DNA from: a virus
Length of the DNA stretch: 54,292 nt
Strand: one strand, 5' to 3'
Virus record (IMG/VR): IMGVR_UViG_3300007517_000008
Span: 1-54,292 of that record
A model generated the notes under the pieces. It searched no databases, was not told the origin of the DNA, and saw nothing but the letters and a program-made list of their open reading frames with translations. A program made the position numbers and the translations under genes. Positions 16,726 to 25,937 of the stretch are shown one piece after another; within the stretch, counting starts at the first letter, position 1, and each line of letters begins with the position of its first letter.

Positions 16726-17276
16726 CTAAGTAATCCCAAAGCATCTAAGGCAAGGTAAGCAGCATCAAAACCTCTTACCTTGCCTTTTTTCATTAACTCT
16801 CTAAATTCTGTCAAAGGCACAAGAACCACTTCTAAAAATTCATTTGGGTCAAGGTTAAGTTCTTTTTGAATTTCACACTCTGTTGCAAGAAAAGAATATC
16901 TTCTACCTGTCGAATATGGATTATATGGGAAAGATGCTAGAAAAATAACGTCTCCGTGAACGTGTGCCCCGGTCTCTTCTTGAAGTTCACGTCCAGCAGC
17001 TAGGTTAGGATCTTCTCCCTCCTCAAGACCACCGCCAGGAAGTTCTAATTCAAGTTCCTCAGTACCAGCCCTAAACTGTTTCACGCAAATAACTTCTTGT
17101 GTCCTTGTTAGAGCAAATATCTGAACACTGTCTTTTGCATGGTCAATGAAAAAGTTTTCTGTCATTCCATTTGGAAGAGTGAAAGTCTTAAGAATAATTC
17201 TTTTGTCATACCCAGATTCTTTATCGACAATCTTAAACTTCTTCTCTTTAATTTTTTTAAAATGAAGATCCATCAT
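16722..17276 (-). CDS. NUDIX hydrolase (ADP-ribose pyrophosphatase-like)
   Basis: 184 residues. A complete Nudix box, G-x5-E-x7-R-E-L-x-E-E-x-G, spans residues 82-104 (G82, E88, R96, E97, E100, E101, G103). ELELPGG before it and an aromatic PYSTGRRYSFLA segment after it fit the ADP-ribose/nucleoside diphosphate-sugar branch, which hydrolyses ADP-ribose to AMP and ribose 5-phosphate. It may recycle NAD breakdown products or counter ADP-ribose signals; T4 also carries a Nudix enzyme. It is in reverse orientation to the tail genes and overlaps the end of the gp51-like gene by 4 bases. Its last 20 codons contain a terminator that acts on the opposite strand. Confidence 0.88.
   Translation of the reverse strand: MMDLHFKKIKEKKFKIVDKESGYDKRIILKTFTLPNGMTENFFIDHAKDSVQIFALTRTQEVICVKQFRAGTEELELELPGGGLEEGEDPNLAAGRELQEETGAHVHGDVIFLASFPYNPYSTGRRYSFLATECEIQKELNLDPNEFLEVVLVPLTEFRELMKKGKVRGFDAAYLALDALGLLS
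16747..16790 (+). terminator. Strong plus-strand terminator inside the antisense NUDIX gene
   Basis: AAGGCAAGGTAAG (16747-16759) pairs perfectly over 13 bp with CTTACCTTGCCTT (16774-16786), followed by T residues (16785-16790). The T-run is present only on the plus strand, so it ends transcription from the gp26/gp51 unit. On the minus strand the same bases encode about residues 163-177 of the NUDIX protein. Confidence 0.88.
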
Positions 17277-17311
17277 TAATATCTTTCGCTCTGTAAATTA
17301 GAAATCACAAA

Positions 17312-17656
17312 TCAGAGAGGCCAAATTTTCTTTGTTAGGGTTAAAAATCTCTCTGCTGTCATATTCTTTGCATTAAGCTTGTTGATAACCGAATCAATCG
17401 TTGCTGAAGGGTTGTTAATCTCGTCCTGGAATGCCTTAGACGCCGCTAAAGCTTCTGCAATAGCTCTGAGTTCCTCTGGTGTACCTCTGACCTTTAAAAA
17501 GGCTCCTGATGAGTTTTTGCCAGCTAGGTAAGCAGCCATGGCAGCAAAGAAAATCTTTCCTGTTGTGGATAAAGAACTAACACCCTCACTTAGGTTAGAA
17601 AGTGAAGGCTTAGAATCTTGGGGTTTTGCCTTTTTAGACGAATTTTCTTTTTCCAT
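17312..17656 (-). CDS. Small unknown protein upstream of the NUDIX gene
   Basis: 114 residues. The N-terminal 30 residues are Ser/Lys-rich and polar. A short hydrophobic segment (GKIFFAAMAAYLAG) lies near 33-46, followed by a compact helical domain with FLKVRGTPEELRAIAEAL and ending in TKKIWPL. No family recognised. It is transcribed with the NUDIX gene (35 bases apart), opposite to the surrounding tail genes. The hydrophobic stretch is short for a membrane span. Confidence 0.6.
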   Translation of the reverse strand: MEKENSSKKAKPQDSKPSLSNLSEGVSSLSTTGKIFFAAMAAYLAGKNSSGAFLKVRGTPEELRAIAEALAASKAFQDEINNPSATIDSVINKLNAKNMTAERFLTLTKKIWPL

Positions 17657-17714
17657 TTTTAGCTTCGTTTCTTAATGTACTGAGTAATTATTACAGCGCG
17701 AACTTTACACAGTT

Positions 17715-17722
17715 CATAAATA
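17715..17722 (+). promoter_or_regulatory. Possible T4-type late promoter element
   Basis: CATAAATA differs by one base from the T4 late promoter core TATAAATA and lies 8 bases before the GTG start of the tape measure gene. The spacing leaves a very short leader, so the assignment is weak. Confidence 0.25.
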
Positions 17723-17730
17723 GGTAAAAT

Positions 17731-20700
17731 GTGGCTATAGACAATCTAAAAATTGCCGAATCGATAAAAAAACTCCAAGAGAGCATTCTTGGCATTCTTG
17801 AATCGCAGGCAAGGTCACAGAAAAATCAGCTAGAAATATCTAAACAGCTTGCAGAAAGTATTGCAAGTGTCGCGACTAATTCTGGAAATGCTACAGATAA
17901 TTTACAAAAAACTCAAGAAAGTATCGAAAGAGCGGCTGAGGCTGCCGAGAAGCTTGGTGGCTCTAAAACTATGGACATGTTTGCCGGTAGCACCAAAAAA
18001 GCTGGAACGGGCGCTCAGTCGTTAAGAAAAAGTCTTGGTTCTGTTGCCAAAACAATGCCTGCCTTCGGAAAATTTGCAGGCATGTGGGAGGGCTTTGCCT
18101 CTGGCGTAGTTGCTTCTGCTAATGCATTCAGATTATTTGGCAGTATGGCTGGGGATGTTTTAGGCGTTTTAGCCCAAGTGGCAGTTGGTATTATTTCTTT
18201 TCCATTTAAGTTGTTATCTGGAATAATTGACTTTGCCTCAAAAGGTGGAGGAGACTCTGGCTTAAGGCAAGCTCTCGAAGATATTAGAAAAGAATTCGGT
18301 TCTCTCAAAACTACTTCAGGTGGCGCCATCGTAACTATTGCAAGAAGCATGAAAGGGGAACTTGCAAACACAGGTTTATCTGCTTGGAGAGTTTTTGGAA
18401 ACTTAGCTGAGAGACTCAAGGCTGTTGCAGAATATGCAAAAAACTTAGGGCCACTATTTGGAGTATTGTCTGCGCAATTTGTTAAAAATGGAGAAGCTCT
18501 TGGTGCTTACTTTAAGGGTCTAGGTTTGACAGAAACGGGCCAAAAGGCTGTTGCGAGTAGGTCACATGCCCTTGGTCAAGAAGTCACAGAAGTCACTAGA
18601 CAGATGACGAATTTTTCTATACAACTTGGAGCAGAGTTTGGCTTGAGTGCAAAGGAAATTTCTCGTGACATGGGAGACATGATGGGAGACTTTGAAAACT
18701 TTGGAGGAATGGCTCCACAGGTTCTTGCCCAAGTTTCCGTTTATGCTCGTCGTTTGGGTGTTGACATTAAAGGTCTTTTGGGAGTTATTGGTCAATTTGA
18801 TAATTTTGAAACAGCAGCAACTTCGGCAGCACAACTAACGCAGGCTTTTGGTATTCAGGTTGACGCTCTTGAAATGTTGAAGGAGCAAGATCCAGCAGCA
18901 AGAACAGAACGTTTAAGAAAAGCCTTCTTTGCCGCAGGCAGGTCTGTTGAAGGAATGAACCGCCAGGAACGTGCACTCCTTGCTACGCAAACAGGATTGG
19001 AGGCAAGTACGCTTGATTTAGTTTTCTCTTCAAAAAATCAAGGATTGTCCTACGACCAAGTTAAGAAAAAGTCGGATGGCGCTCGAAAGTCACAACTGAC
19101 CCAAGAAGAAGCTATTTCTAAACTTTCAGATGCTATTGAAAGAATGGTAAAGTCTGGTTCCGGTCCAAGCGGAGGATTCTTTGAAAGATTTTTCCAAGGA
19201 TTTGAGAAGGGTATAACAAGGTCTCAAGACTTCCGGCTACTAATGATAAATATCAGGATGGCCTTGCGGCAAACTTATAGAGCTGGTATTGAAGTCGGTA
19301 GAATGTTTGTTAGTATGTTTCCTGGAATTGAGGGAATAACTAAGGGTTTAGCAGGTCTTTTTGATCGAGAGAAATTCAAAAAGATGACTGGTTCACTTAA
19401 GAATATTTTTCAGACTTTCTTCCAAAGCCTTACAGGGAACAACTCCAAGGCATCTTTCCATAATTTTATGGAAAATCTTAAGACTATGTTTTGGAACTAT
19501 TTTGATAGTTCTTCCGCCGAAGGTCGAGGAATCTTGGACGGTATAAAAAGCTTCTCTAAGGCTGCTTCTGTTATTATCGCCGGAATGATTGGAGAAATTG
19601 CCAAGGGACTTACTACAGGTATTTCTTTCATTACCGAGGTACTATCAGGACGTACAAAACTTGGGATAGGTTCAGCAGATGGACCTATGGGATTTATAGG
19701 AGAGCTTTTAGGGCCAATTGTTGATTCTATCAAAGAAGCTTGGCCACCAGTTGTAGCCGCATTAACGAAACTTTTTGAAGAAGAAATATGGCCCAAAGTA
19801 AGAGATTTTCTTTGGGATAACGCAGGCACGATTGGTACATTGCTGTTTGGACCTGGACTTCTTAAGGCTATTTTTGGAGGTTTGACTGGGGGTATAGCGG
19901 GAATTGGAACAACGGCTGCAATAGAAGGCACTAAAGCTATATTTTCTTCGGATGGCGTAAAAGGAGCCATGAAGACTGGAATGGAACGTCTTATTGGTTC
20001 TGCAACAAGTGCTGGAACTGCGGCTGCTACACAAACCGCTGCTGCTACGGCTGGCTTAGGAACGGCGTCTAAGGCTGCTTCTGCGGCTGCTGACGTGTCT
20101 TCAATGATTAAAACAGCCGCAGTTATAACTGTTGGTGTTGGCGCTATAATGTTGGCGATTTTTGTTCTTGCTGAACTCATGAGGGCGAGAGACTTGACGC
20201 CAGAACAAATGTTTACTGCTGCTGGCGTTATGGCTATAGCCGGTTTGGTTGTAATGGAAATTTCTGCTTCAATAGCCATTATGAGCTTAGCAGGTCAAGT
20301 TCTACAAGGCACAATTCTACAAGCTCTTGCGGGTCTTGCTGCTATAGGTCTTGTTGGCGCTGGTATGGTTTATGGAATAGGTTATTTGGTGGAGACGCTA
20401 AAAGACTATCAACCAGCGCAAGTAAATAATGCTCTTAATGCCATGGTTGCTGGTTCTGCATTTATTCTAGCAGCAACGGGCGTTGTTATTGGAGCAATGG
20501 GAATCGGAGCACTTTTGATTGGTACTGGCGGGACAGGAGTTCTTGCCTTGGCTGCTGGTTTGGCTACAGTTGGTCTTGTGATAGAGTTAATGGTAGTAGA
20601 GATTGAAAATATTATTGATCAGGTAGGTTCTTTTAGTATTCCAAGTAATTTTGATAGAAACTTTCAAATATTCACAGACGTAATGGAGTCCGTTGGAACC

Positions 20701-22269
20701 TTCGGTAGTATGATAGCAACAATTGCGCAAAGTTCTTCGAACTCTTCTCTTGCTGGTTGGATTACAGGTTCAGGAGCAGACGATCAAATTAGAACACTTG
20801 AAAACCTTAGAGGCTTTATGACCGACATGGCATCAACTCTCAAGGGAATTGTTTCGGATATTCTTTCACAGGTTGGTTCTTTAAATGCTGCGCCAGCAGA
20901 ACTTCGAAAGGCAGAACTTTTCTCAACGATTATGGGTGCTTTGGCAGAGGCAGCGCACAATTTTGTGCCACCAGATAGCTTTATGAGAGAAACTACTATT
21001 TTGGAAGGTTTCCAAGGGCAAAGCATTGGTTCAAGACTTACTCAACTTGGAAGTTTTATTACCACAGTAACGTCAGCACTTTCCGAAACTTTAAAAACTA
21101 TTGTATCGCAATTTGTCGTGATAGCTGCTACTGCGGGTGTAACGCCAGAAACCAAGGCTGCATTTGAAATCGTTGGTGATATCCTATCAATGCTTGGTCA
21201 GCTTGCAAACAACTTAATGAGAGTTGTTAACACTCAATACAGTGGCAGCACTATTGAACAACTCAAAGAGCGCCTTCCTGCGATAACCGAAATGGTTGGC
21301 CAGATGATGAACTCTTTGTTCGGAGAGGGTTCGGCTGGCTTAATCTCTACTATTGGTAGAGTTATGACAATGATGACTTCTGGATTATCCAATATGACCT
21401 CTGCCGACGTTAATAAACTTAAAACGGTTGGTCCAGTTTTAAGTAATGTATTTTCCGCTATTGCAACAATTGGCGGTGCTGTGGCTGAAGTAGCAGGTAT
21501 GATTAATGGAATGCCTGCTGAATCTCGTGCGGGCGCTCTTGGTACGGTAAATGCTATAATCGGCACTATGATGGGCGGCATTGGTACACTTATTGGCACA
21601 ACCATGGTGCAAGTTAGAACTGTATTTGCTGGAATGTCAGGTCAAGACAGAACAAACATCACGTCTGGTGTCAATGCCTTTAAGGCAGTCCTAGAGGCCA
21701 TTTCAGTATTGCCAGCTACAATAAAAGGTCTACAAGATGTTTTCAAAAATGAAGAAGGAAACATGGACTATACAGCAATGAGAACGAGTTTTGGAAATAT
21801 GCTCTCATTGTTTGAAGGTGGTGGTGGAGAAACAGGCATTGTGCAATTTGTTAAAGGAGTTGGACAATCTCTGGGTGGTATTGAAACATCAAGAGACCAA
21901 GTATCAAACATTGCTAAACTAGCAACTAATTTCACGAAAATAAATGACGTTCTTGGTTATGTTAAATCAATGACAGATAACGTTCGTTTAATTGAGGGAG
22001 AAAACATGGCTAGTGTTCGAGGAGCTATTACCGACATGGTGACTTCAGTTAACGGCATTTCTGCTGATCTTAATCGCGTACAAGGTTCTGACATAACCAC
22101 AAAACTTCATGGCCTTGCAGGTAATTTGGGCCTTGGGTCAACAGATGAATTTACAATCAACAACAGAAACTTCGACATTAAAGTTAAAATCAAAGTTCAA
22201 ATTGATGCGGCGGAACTTGAAAGAGTTCTTGTTACCAGAGAAGGAAACACTTTTCAGCACAATCCTTAA
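17731..22269 (+). CDS. Tail tape measure protein
   Basis: 1512 residues with a GTG start, the longest gene in the window. The N-terminal 100 residues are polar and helical. Several hydrophobic Ala/Gly/Val/Ile-rich stretches follow, notably about 790-970 (VITVGVGAIMLAIFVLAEL and later VGAGMVYGIGYLVETL), with long Gln/Ser/Thr-rich helical repeats to about 1450. This composition, length and position between tube and baseplate genes define a tape measure, which sets tail length and leaves through the tube at injection. At about 0.15 nm per residue it would correspond to a tail near 225 nm. It replaces T4 gp29 in this order. Confidence 0.88.
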   Translation: MAIDNLKIAESIKKLQESILGILESQARSQKNQLEISKQLAESIASVATNSGNATDNLQKTQESIERAAEAAEKLGGSKTMDMFAGSTKKAGTGAQSLRKSLGSVAKTMPAFGKFAGMWEGFASGVVASANAFRLFGSMAGDVLGVLAQVAVGIISFPFKLLSGIIDFASKGGGDSGLRQALEDIRKEFGSLKTTSGGAIVTIARSMKGELANTGLSAWRVFGNLAERLKAVAEYAKNLGPLFGVLSAQFVKNGEALGAYFKGLGLTETGQKAVASRSHALGQEVTEVTRQMTNFSIQLGAEFGLSAKEISRDMGDMMGDFENFGGMAPQVLAQVSVYARRLGVDIKGLLGVIGQFDNFETAATSAAQLTQAFGIQVDALEMLKEQDPAARTERLRKAFFAAGRSVEGMNRQERALLATQTGLEASTLDLVFSSKNQGLSYDQVKKKSDGARKSQLTQEEAISKLSDAIERMVKSGSGPSGGFFERFFQGFEKGITRSQDFRLLMINIRMALRQTYRAGIEVGRMFVSMFPGIEGITKGLAGLFDREKFKKMTGSLKNIFQTFFQSLTGNNSKASFHNFMENLKTMFWNYFDSSSAEGRGILDGIKSFSKAASVIIAGMIGEIAKGLTTGISFITEVLSGRTKLGIGSADGPMGFIGELLGPIVDSIKEAWPPVVAALTKLFEEEIWPKVRDFLWDNAGTIGTLLFGPGLLKAIFGGLTGGIAGIGTTAAIEGTKAIFSSDGVKGAMKTGMERLIGSATSAGTAAATQTAAATAGLGTASKAASAAADVSSMIKTAAVITVGVGAIMLAIFVLAELMRARDLTPEQMFTAAGVMAIAGLVVMEISASIAIMSLAGQVLQGTILQALAGLAAIGLVGAGMVYGIGYLVETLKDYQPAQVNNALNAMVAGSAFILAATGVVIGAMGIGALLIGTGGTGVLALAAGLATVGLVIELMVVEIENIIDQVGSFSIPSNFDRNFQIFTDVMESVGTFGSMIATIAQSSSNSSLAGWITGSGADDQIRTLENLRGFMTDMASTLKGIVSDILSQVGSLNAAPAELRKAELFSTIMGALAEAAHNFVPPDSFMRETTILEGFQGQSIGSRLTQLGSFITTVTSALSETLKTIVSQFVVIAATAGVTPETKAAFEIVGDILSMLGQLANNLMRVVNTQYSGSTIEQLKERLPAITEMVGQMMNSLFGEGSAGLISTIGRVMTMMTSGLSNMTSADVNKLKTVGPVLSNVFSAIATIGGAVAEVAGMINGMPAESRAGALGTVNAIIGTMMGGIGTLIGTTMVQVRTVFAGMSGQDRTNITSGVNAFKAVLEAISVLPATIKGLQDVFKNEEGNMDYTAMRTSFGNMLSLFEGGGGETGIVQFVKGVGQSLGGIETSRDQVSNIAKLATNFTKINDVLGYVKSMTDNVRLIEGENMASVRGAITDMVTSVNGISADLNRVQGSDITTKLHGLAGNLGLGSTDEFTINNRNFDIKVKIKVQIDAAELERVLVTREGNTFQHNP

Positions 22270-22294
22270 GATAAAACTAAAAATAAAGATAACA

Positions 22295-22471
22295 ATGTCA
22301 AAAATAAGCGATGAACTCAAAGAAAGTAAACTTTACGAAAAGATTACTGCAAACATGTCAAAAGAAGAAGTTGTAATAATGGAAAAAGCTGTTGCGGATA
22401 TTTCCAAGCTTTTTGAAGAAGAAATACTTGGAAAATTAAAAAAACTGAAACGTGAACCCAAGGATATTTAA
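22295..22471 (+). CDS. Small helical protein between tape measure and baseplate genes
   Basis: 58 residues beginning MSKISDELKESKLYEKI, highly charged, with a likely single long helix ending in a lysine-rich tail. An in-frame extension upstream is possible but would overlap the tape measure gene, so the ATG at 22295 is preferred. It stops 8 bases before the next gene. No family recognised; a small chaperone or wedge accessory is possible. Confidence 0.55.
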   Translation: MSKISDELKESKLYEKITANMSKEEVVIMEKAVADISKLFEEEILGKLKKLKREPKDI

Positions 22472-22479
22472 TATCCACT

Positions 22480-25400
22480 ATGGCCATTGAAGACTCAGAT
22501 CCAAGAAACCCTCCAAGACTAATTCCAGAACTAACAACTTCTGGCGAAGGAAACACTTCGGTTATAGGAGTGGACGATTTGGTTCCAAGAGAGAAACGTC
22601 GTCTTGGGGACTATGCTTCTTATATTACTAAAGTTGTTTTTAAAAACGAATATCCCGTGGCTCCCGGTTCGACCGGACTTACCTTAACAACCCCAAATGG
22701 TAATCCCGCTCCAATTTCCGACTCAACAAACTTTGCTGAAAAAACCTACCTCAATACTTTTGATGGTTCTGAGTCTGGCCAGCGTGCAAGGTCTTTGTTT
22801 GAGCAAACATCAGAATCCGGCTTACTTGATACAGACACAAAGTTTGAAATTAAAAAAGGTAAGTCGGACGATGAAAAGCGTACAGGTACAGAAATTTTTA
22901 GAGAAATTGACGTACTGAGAGGTCAAGCTGAAGTTCCTAGACGTGTAGAAGAAGTTCTTGAAAAGAATAATAGATTCTCTGAAAGAAAACCTGCATACAG
23001 GAGTGGCCAATTTGAAGGAGTAGAAAATTCTCTTGGTTCTTTAATAATACAACCAGAGTTGGGGCAGCACCTACCTGGAAAATTCCCAGGTAAAAAGTCA
23101 GGTGATGGTTCAGACTTCACAACTATTTCTTTTGAAAAACTAAAGCATTTTGGTATGATGACAATGCTAAATGCCAGCGGTGAAGCAAACATACCTATTC
23201 CTGACGAAGATGACAACAACTACCTTGAAATTCTTGGTAGAAACGTTTCAACTGCTATACCTGGTATCGCACGTCTTGGAAAAAGAGTAGAAGTGACAAG
23301 GTTTGATGGAGTGAAGATTTTAAATCAAATCGAACCAACCTTCAAGAAGGACATTAGAGACGCTACTTTGCAAGGAAGGACCATTCTATCCTATGGTAAC
23401 GTAAACTCCGCTCTTGCGCCATTTATGGGCTTAGTAGGGGCTGCTTCAATCAACTCGGCGGCTGTATTGGGGCTCACTGTGTCCGCAATGCTTCGAGCTT
23501 TAGCAGCAACGGTTAATTTTCAACCTGGAGATGTACAGAGTTCTGTTATGGGGCCTCAAGAGAGCGCTTCAATTTCTCTCGATAGAACACTAAGGCTTGG
23601 CCACTTTGAAAGAAATTATAGACCACAAAACGAAAATTCCGGTCTTAATATAGTATCCACAAGTTATCCTTATTTTGACTGCGTTGAGAGAGGAATTGAA
23701 CTTTTCTTTATTGGTCAAATTAATCGAGGTGACCTTGGTTCGACAACAAATCAAATTCAACATCTTCATGGCTACTACAATGTAATTTTCAGAAATCTTA
23801 CCAGAAATACTTCTGACTTGATTTTGGGTCTTATTGGACAGTTCAATGTTGGTTCTACCGACTTTGGTAAATCGGCTTATGACGTAGACCCAAATTTTGG
23901 TGGAACAGACAACGTAATCACTGACCTTGCTGAAACAGCGCTTGGAATTATTAAAATTGTAAATTCGTCCAAACTTTTGAAGTTCATGAATATTCTTGCA
24001 GTCATGGGAGAAATTTCTTATGCTTCTGACACAGAAAACAATACAGTTGATGGAATTTCCGATGATAGTCTTCTTGTTGTGGGGTCAGGTGACTTTGCTG
24101 GAGTTGTCACACCTAAAATTAGTGTTCTTCACGCTAAGTCAAGACTTACCGATCAGTTCGGAGGAAAGTTAGCTTGGGGTAAATCTACTGTTAAATCAAT
24201 GTATCTTCTACCAAGTACCTTACTTAAGGGTGGTTTAGATTATGATGCGCATGACAATAGGTTTGCTGGCCTAGGTGCAGGTGTTAAAGGTTTTCAATTA
24301 GGTAGCAACAGATTAGAAGCAGAACAAGTTAAAGCAATGGAAACTTATCTTGAAGCTGACTATATGCCTTTTTATTTTCATGACCTTAGAACAAATGAAA
24401 TTTGTTCTTTCCACGCATTTCTTGAAAATGTGTCAGACCAGTATTCTGTTGATTATTCGGAAAATGAAGGTTATGGAAGAATTGGAAAAGTTTATACGTA
24501 CAAAAACACAAACAGAACTATCGATCTATCTTTCATGGTTGTAGCAACTAACGAAGATGACTTTGATGAAATGTGGATTGGTATTAATAAATTAATAACG
24601 CTTCTTTATCCTCAATATACCAGCGGACGCGCAATTGCAACAGGAAATAATTCATTTATTCAACCATTTTCCCAAGTAATAGCAGCAAGCCCAATGATTA
24701 GACTTCGCCTTGGAGATATTTTCAAGAGTAACTATAATAAATTTAACCTTGCAAGAATCTTTGGAATTGGGTCGCCAGACTTTCGTTTAGAAAGCGAACA
24801 AGAAAATAGCGAAACCCAGGCAAATTTGGTTAGAGAGGCAAATCGAGTTAATCAAATAATGCAAGCAAATCGTAGATCGCAAATAAATGGCATTTGGGCA
24901 GCAGATGATTTTGCTTACCTAAGACCTAATTTTGGAGGTTCAATTAGAGGTCAACAAAATAATTATGAAAAAGTTGAACCTATTGGTCAACCTGCGAGAG
25001 GTCTTCGTCAAGCAAATGCGACAGGTAGATTCTTGCACATAACAACACCAACGAAAATTAAAATTGTGAATCCGAATGGTAATATTCGTGCTGGTAGACG
25101 CGGTATTACGCACCCCGTTACTTTTGAACTAGTAAATCCTCTTAATGACACTCAGAGCGGACTTCATACCTGCGACAGAGAAGCTTTGTCGCCAGATGAT
25201 GCTAGTTTGTTAAGAGCAGCACAAGAGCAAGTTAGACAAAATTCTTCACCTACACCAGAACGTACAGACGAAATTAGCCAACAAGCAATAAATACTTTCT
25301 TTGACGAAAACACAAATCCTGTATTTAAGAGCTTTGAAAGCGTCAGAGGTAAAGGTCTAGCTGGATTTATCAAAACGTTTAACATGGAAATTGACAACAA

Positions 25401-25650
25401 ATTCCCTTGGGAAACCGTTGGAATAAACAACCGCGCCCCAAAGATGGTTAAAATTACAATGCAGTTCCTACCAGTACATGACCTTCAGCCTGGTATTGAC
25501 TCGAATGGTTTCAATACAGCGCCTATTTATAATGTCGGTAAAACAAATCGTAAAATTAATTCTGATACTGCTTCTTCTGATGTACTTGATACTGAAGAAA
25601 GAAAATATTTCTCAGATACATTTCTGGATAGGTCAAGGTCAAGTTCATGA
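22480..25650 (+). CDS. Large baseplate / tail-tube junction structural protein
   Basis: 1056 residues. The N-terminal 130 residues are polar. The C-terminal third contains YMPFYFHDLRTNEICSFHAF, a following TYKNTNRTIDLSFMVVATN and finally FNMEIDNKFPWETVGI and VKITMQFLPVHDLQPGID. The closing pattern (strand, Pro/His, 'DLQPGID') resembles tube-initiator and baseplate proteins with a tube-like fold, such as gp48/gp54 types. The gene sits between the tape measure and the gp53-like gene and overlaps the latter by ATGA, implying coupled translation. Specific identity is uncertain. Confidence 0.6.
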   Translation: MAIEDSDPRNPPRLIPELTTSGEGNTSVIGVDDLVPREKRRLGDYASYITKVVFKNEYPVAPGSTGLTLTTPNGNPAPISDSTNFAEKTYLNTFDGSESGQRARSLFEQTSESGLLDTDTKFEIKKGKSDDEKRTGTEIFREIDVLRGQAEVPRRVEEVLEKNNRFSERKPAYRSGQFEGVENSLGSLIIQPELGQHLPGKFPGKKSGDGSDFTTISFEKLKHFGMMTMLNASGEANIPIPDEDDNNYLEILGRNVSTAIPGIARLGKRVEVTRFDGVKILNQIEPTFKKDIRDATLQGRTILSYGNVNSALAPFMGLVGAASINSAAVLGLTVSAMLRALAATVNFQPGDVQSSVMGPQESASISLDRTLRLGHFERNYRPQNENSGLNIVSTSYPYFDCVERGIELFFIGQINRGDLGSTTNQIQHLHGYYNVIFRNLTRNTSDLILGLIGQFNVGSTDFGKSAYDVDPNFGGTDNVITDLAETALGIIKIVNSSKLLKFMNILAVMGEISYASDTENNTVDGISDDSLLVVGSGDFAGVVTPKISVLHAKSRLTDQFGGKLAWGKSTVKSMYLLPSTLLKGGLDYDAHDNRFAGLGAGVKGFQLGSNRLEAEQVKAMETYLEADYMPFYFHDLRTNEICSFHAFLENVSDQYSVDYSENEGYGRIGKVYTYKNTNRTIDLSFMVVATNEDDFDEMWIGINKLITLLYPQYTSGRAIATGNNSFIQPFSQVIAASPMIRLRLGDIFKSNYNKFNLARIFGIGSPDFRLESEQENSETQANLVREANRVNQIMQANRRSQINGIWAADDFAYLRPNFGGSIRGQQNNYEKVEPIGQPARGLRQANATGRFLHITTPTKIKIVNPNGNIRAGRRGITHPVTFELVNPLNDTQSGLHTCDREALSPDDASLLRAAQEQVRQNSSPTPERTDEISQQAINTFFDENTNPVFKSFESVRGKGLAGFIKTFNMEIDNKFPWETVGINNRAPKMVKITMQFLPVHDLQPGIDSNGFNTAPIYNVGKTNRKINSDTASSDVLDTEERKYFSDTFLDRSRSSS

Positions 25651-25934
25651 GAAGATATTCGAGAACTCCAGCAATTAATCTTGGATATTCCTATGGAACT
25701 TCCTACATGATTCCTATTATCAGAAATGGAATTGCAAATGGAACAATCCGTTTTGAAGAGACAATTTTGGACGAAGCTGAAAGACTTGACATTATTGCAG
25801 GAAAAGTTTATCAAGATGGTCTTTTGTGGTGGATTATTGCAGCCGCAAGCGATATTGGAAATGCCTTGCAGGTACCACCAGGAACGAGAATAAAAATACC
25901 TAATCTTTCTGACATAGCAAAGTTTGCGAGTTAA
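25647..25934 (+). CDS. Baseplate wedge protein, gp53-like LysM domain
   Basis: 95 residues. ERLDIIAGKVYQDGLLWWII (about 47-66) followed by VPPGTRIKIPN is the LysM-like pattern found in gp53 and other contractile-tail wedge proteins: 'D.IA...Y.D..LWW.IA' and 'PG..I.IP'. Its likely role is to clamp wedges around the hub. It overlaps the upstream gene by four bases (ATGA) and is followed three bases after its stop by the hub gene. Confidence 0.8.
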   Translation: MRRYSRTPAINLGYSYGTSYMIPIIRNGIANGTIRFEETILDEAERLDIIAGKVYQDGLLWWIIAAASDIGNALQVPPGTRIKIPNLSDIAKFAS

Positions 25935-25937
25935 TTT

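Noticed and set aside
19497-20279. 260-residue open frame antisense to the tape measure gene
   Set aside because: Ala/Pro/Ile-rich composition is the complement of the hydrophobic Ala/Gly region of the tape measure; no ribosome-binding site or domain.
24350-24544. Short overlapping frames inside large structural genes
   Set aside because: Typical shadows of long genes: hydrophobic or basic composition without starts of quality.
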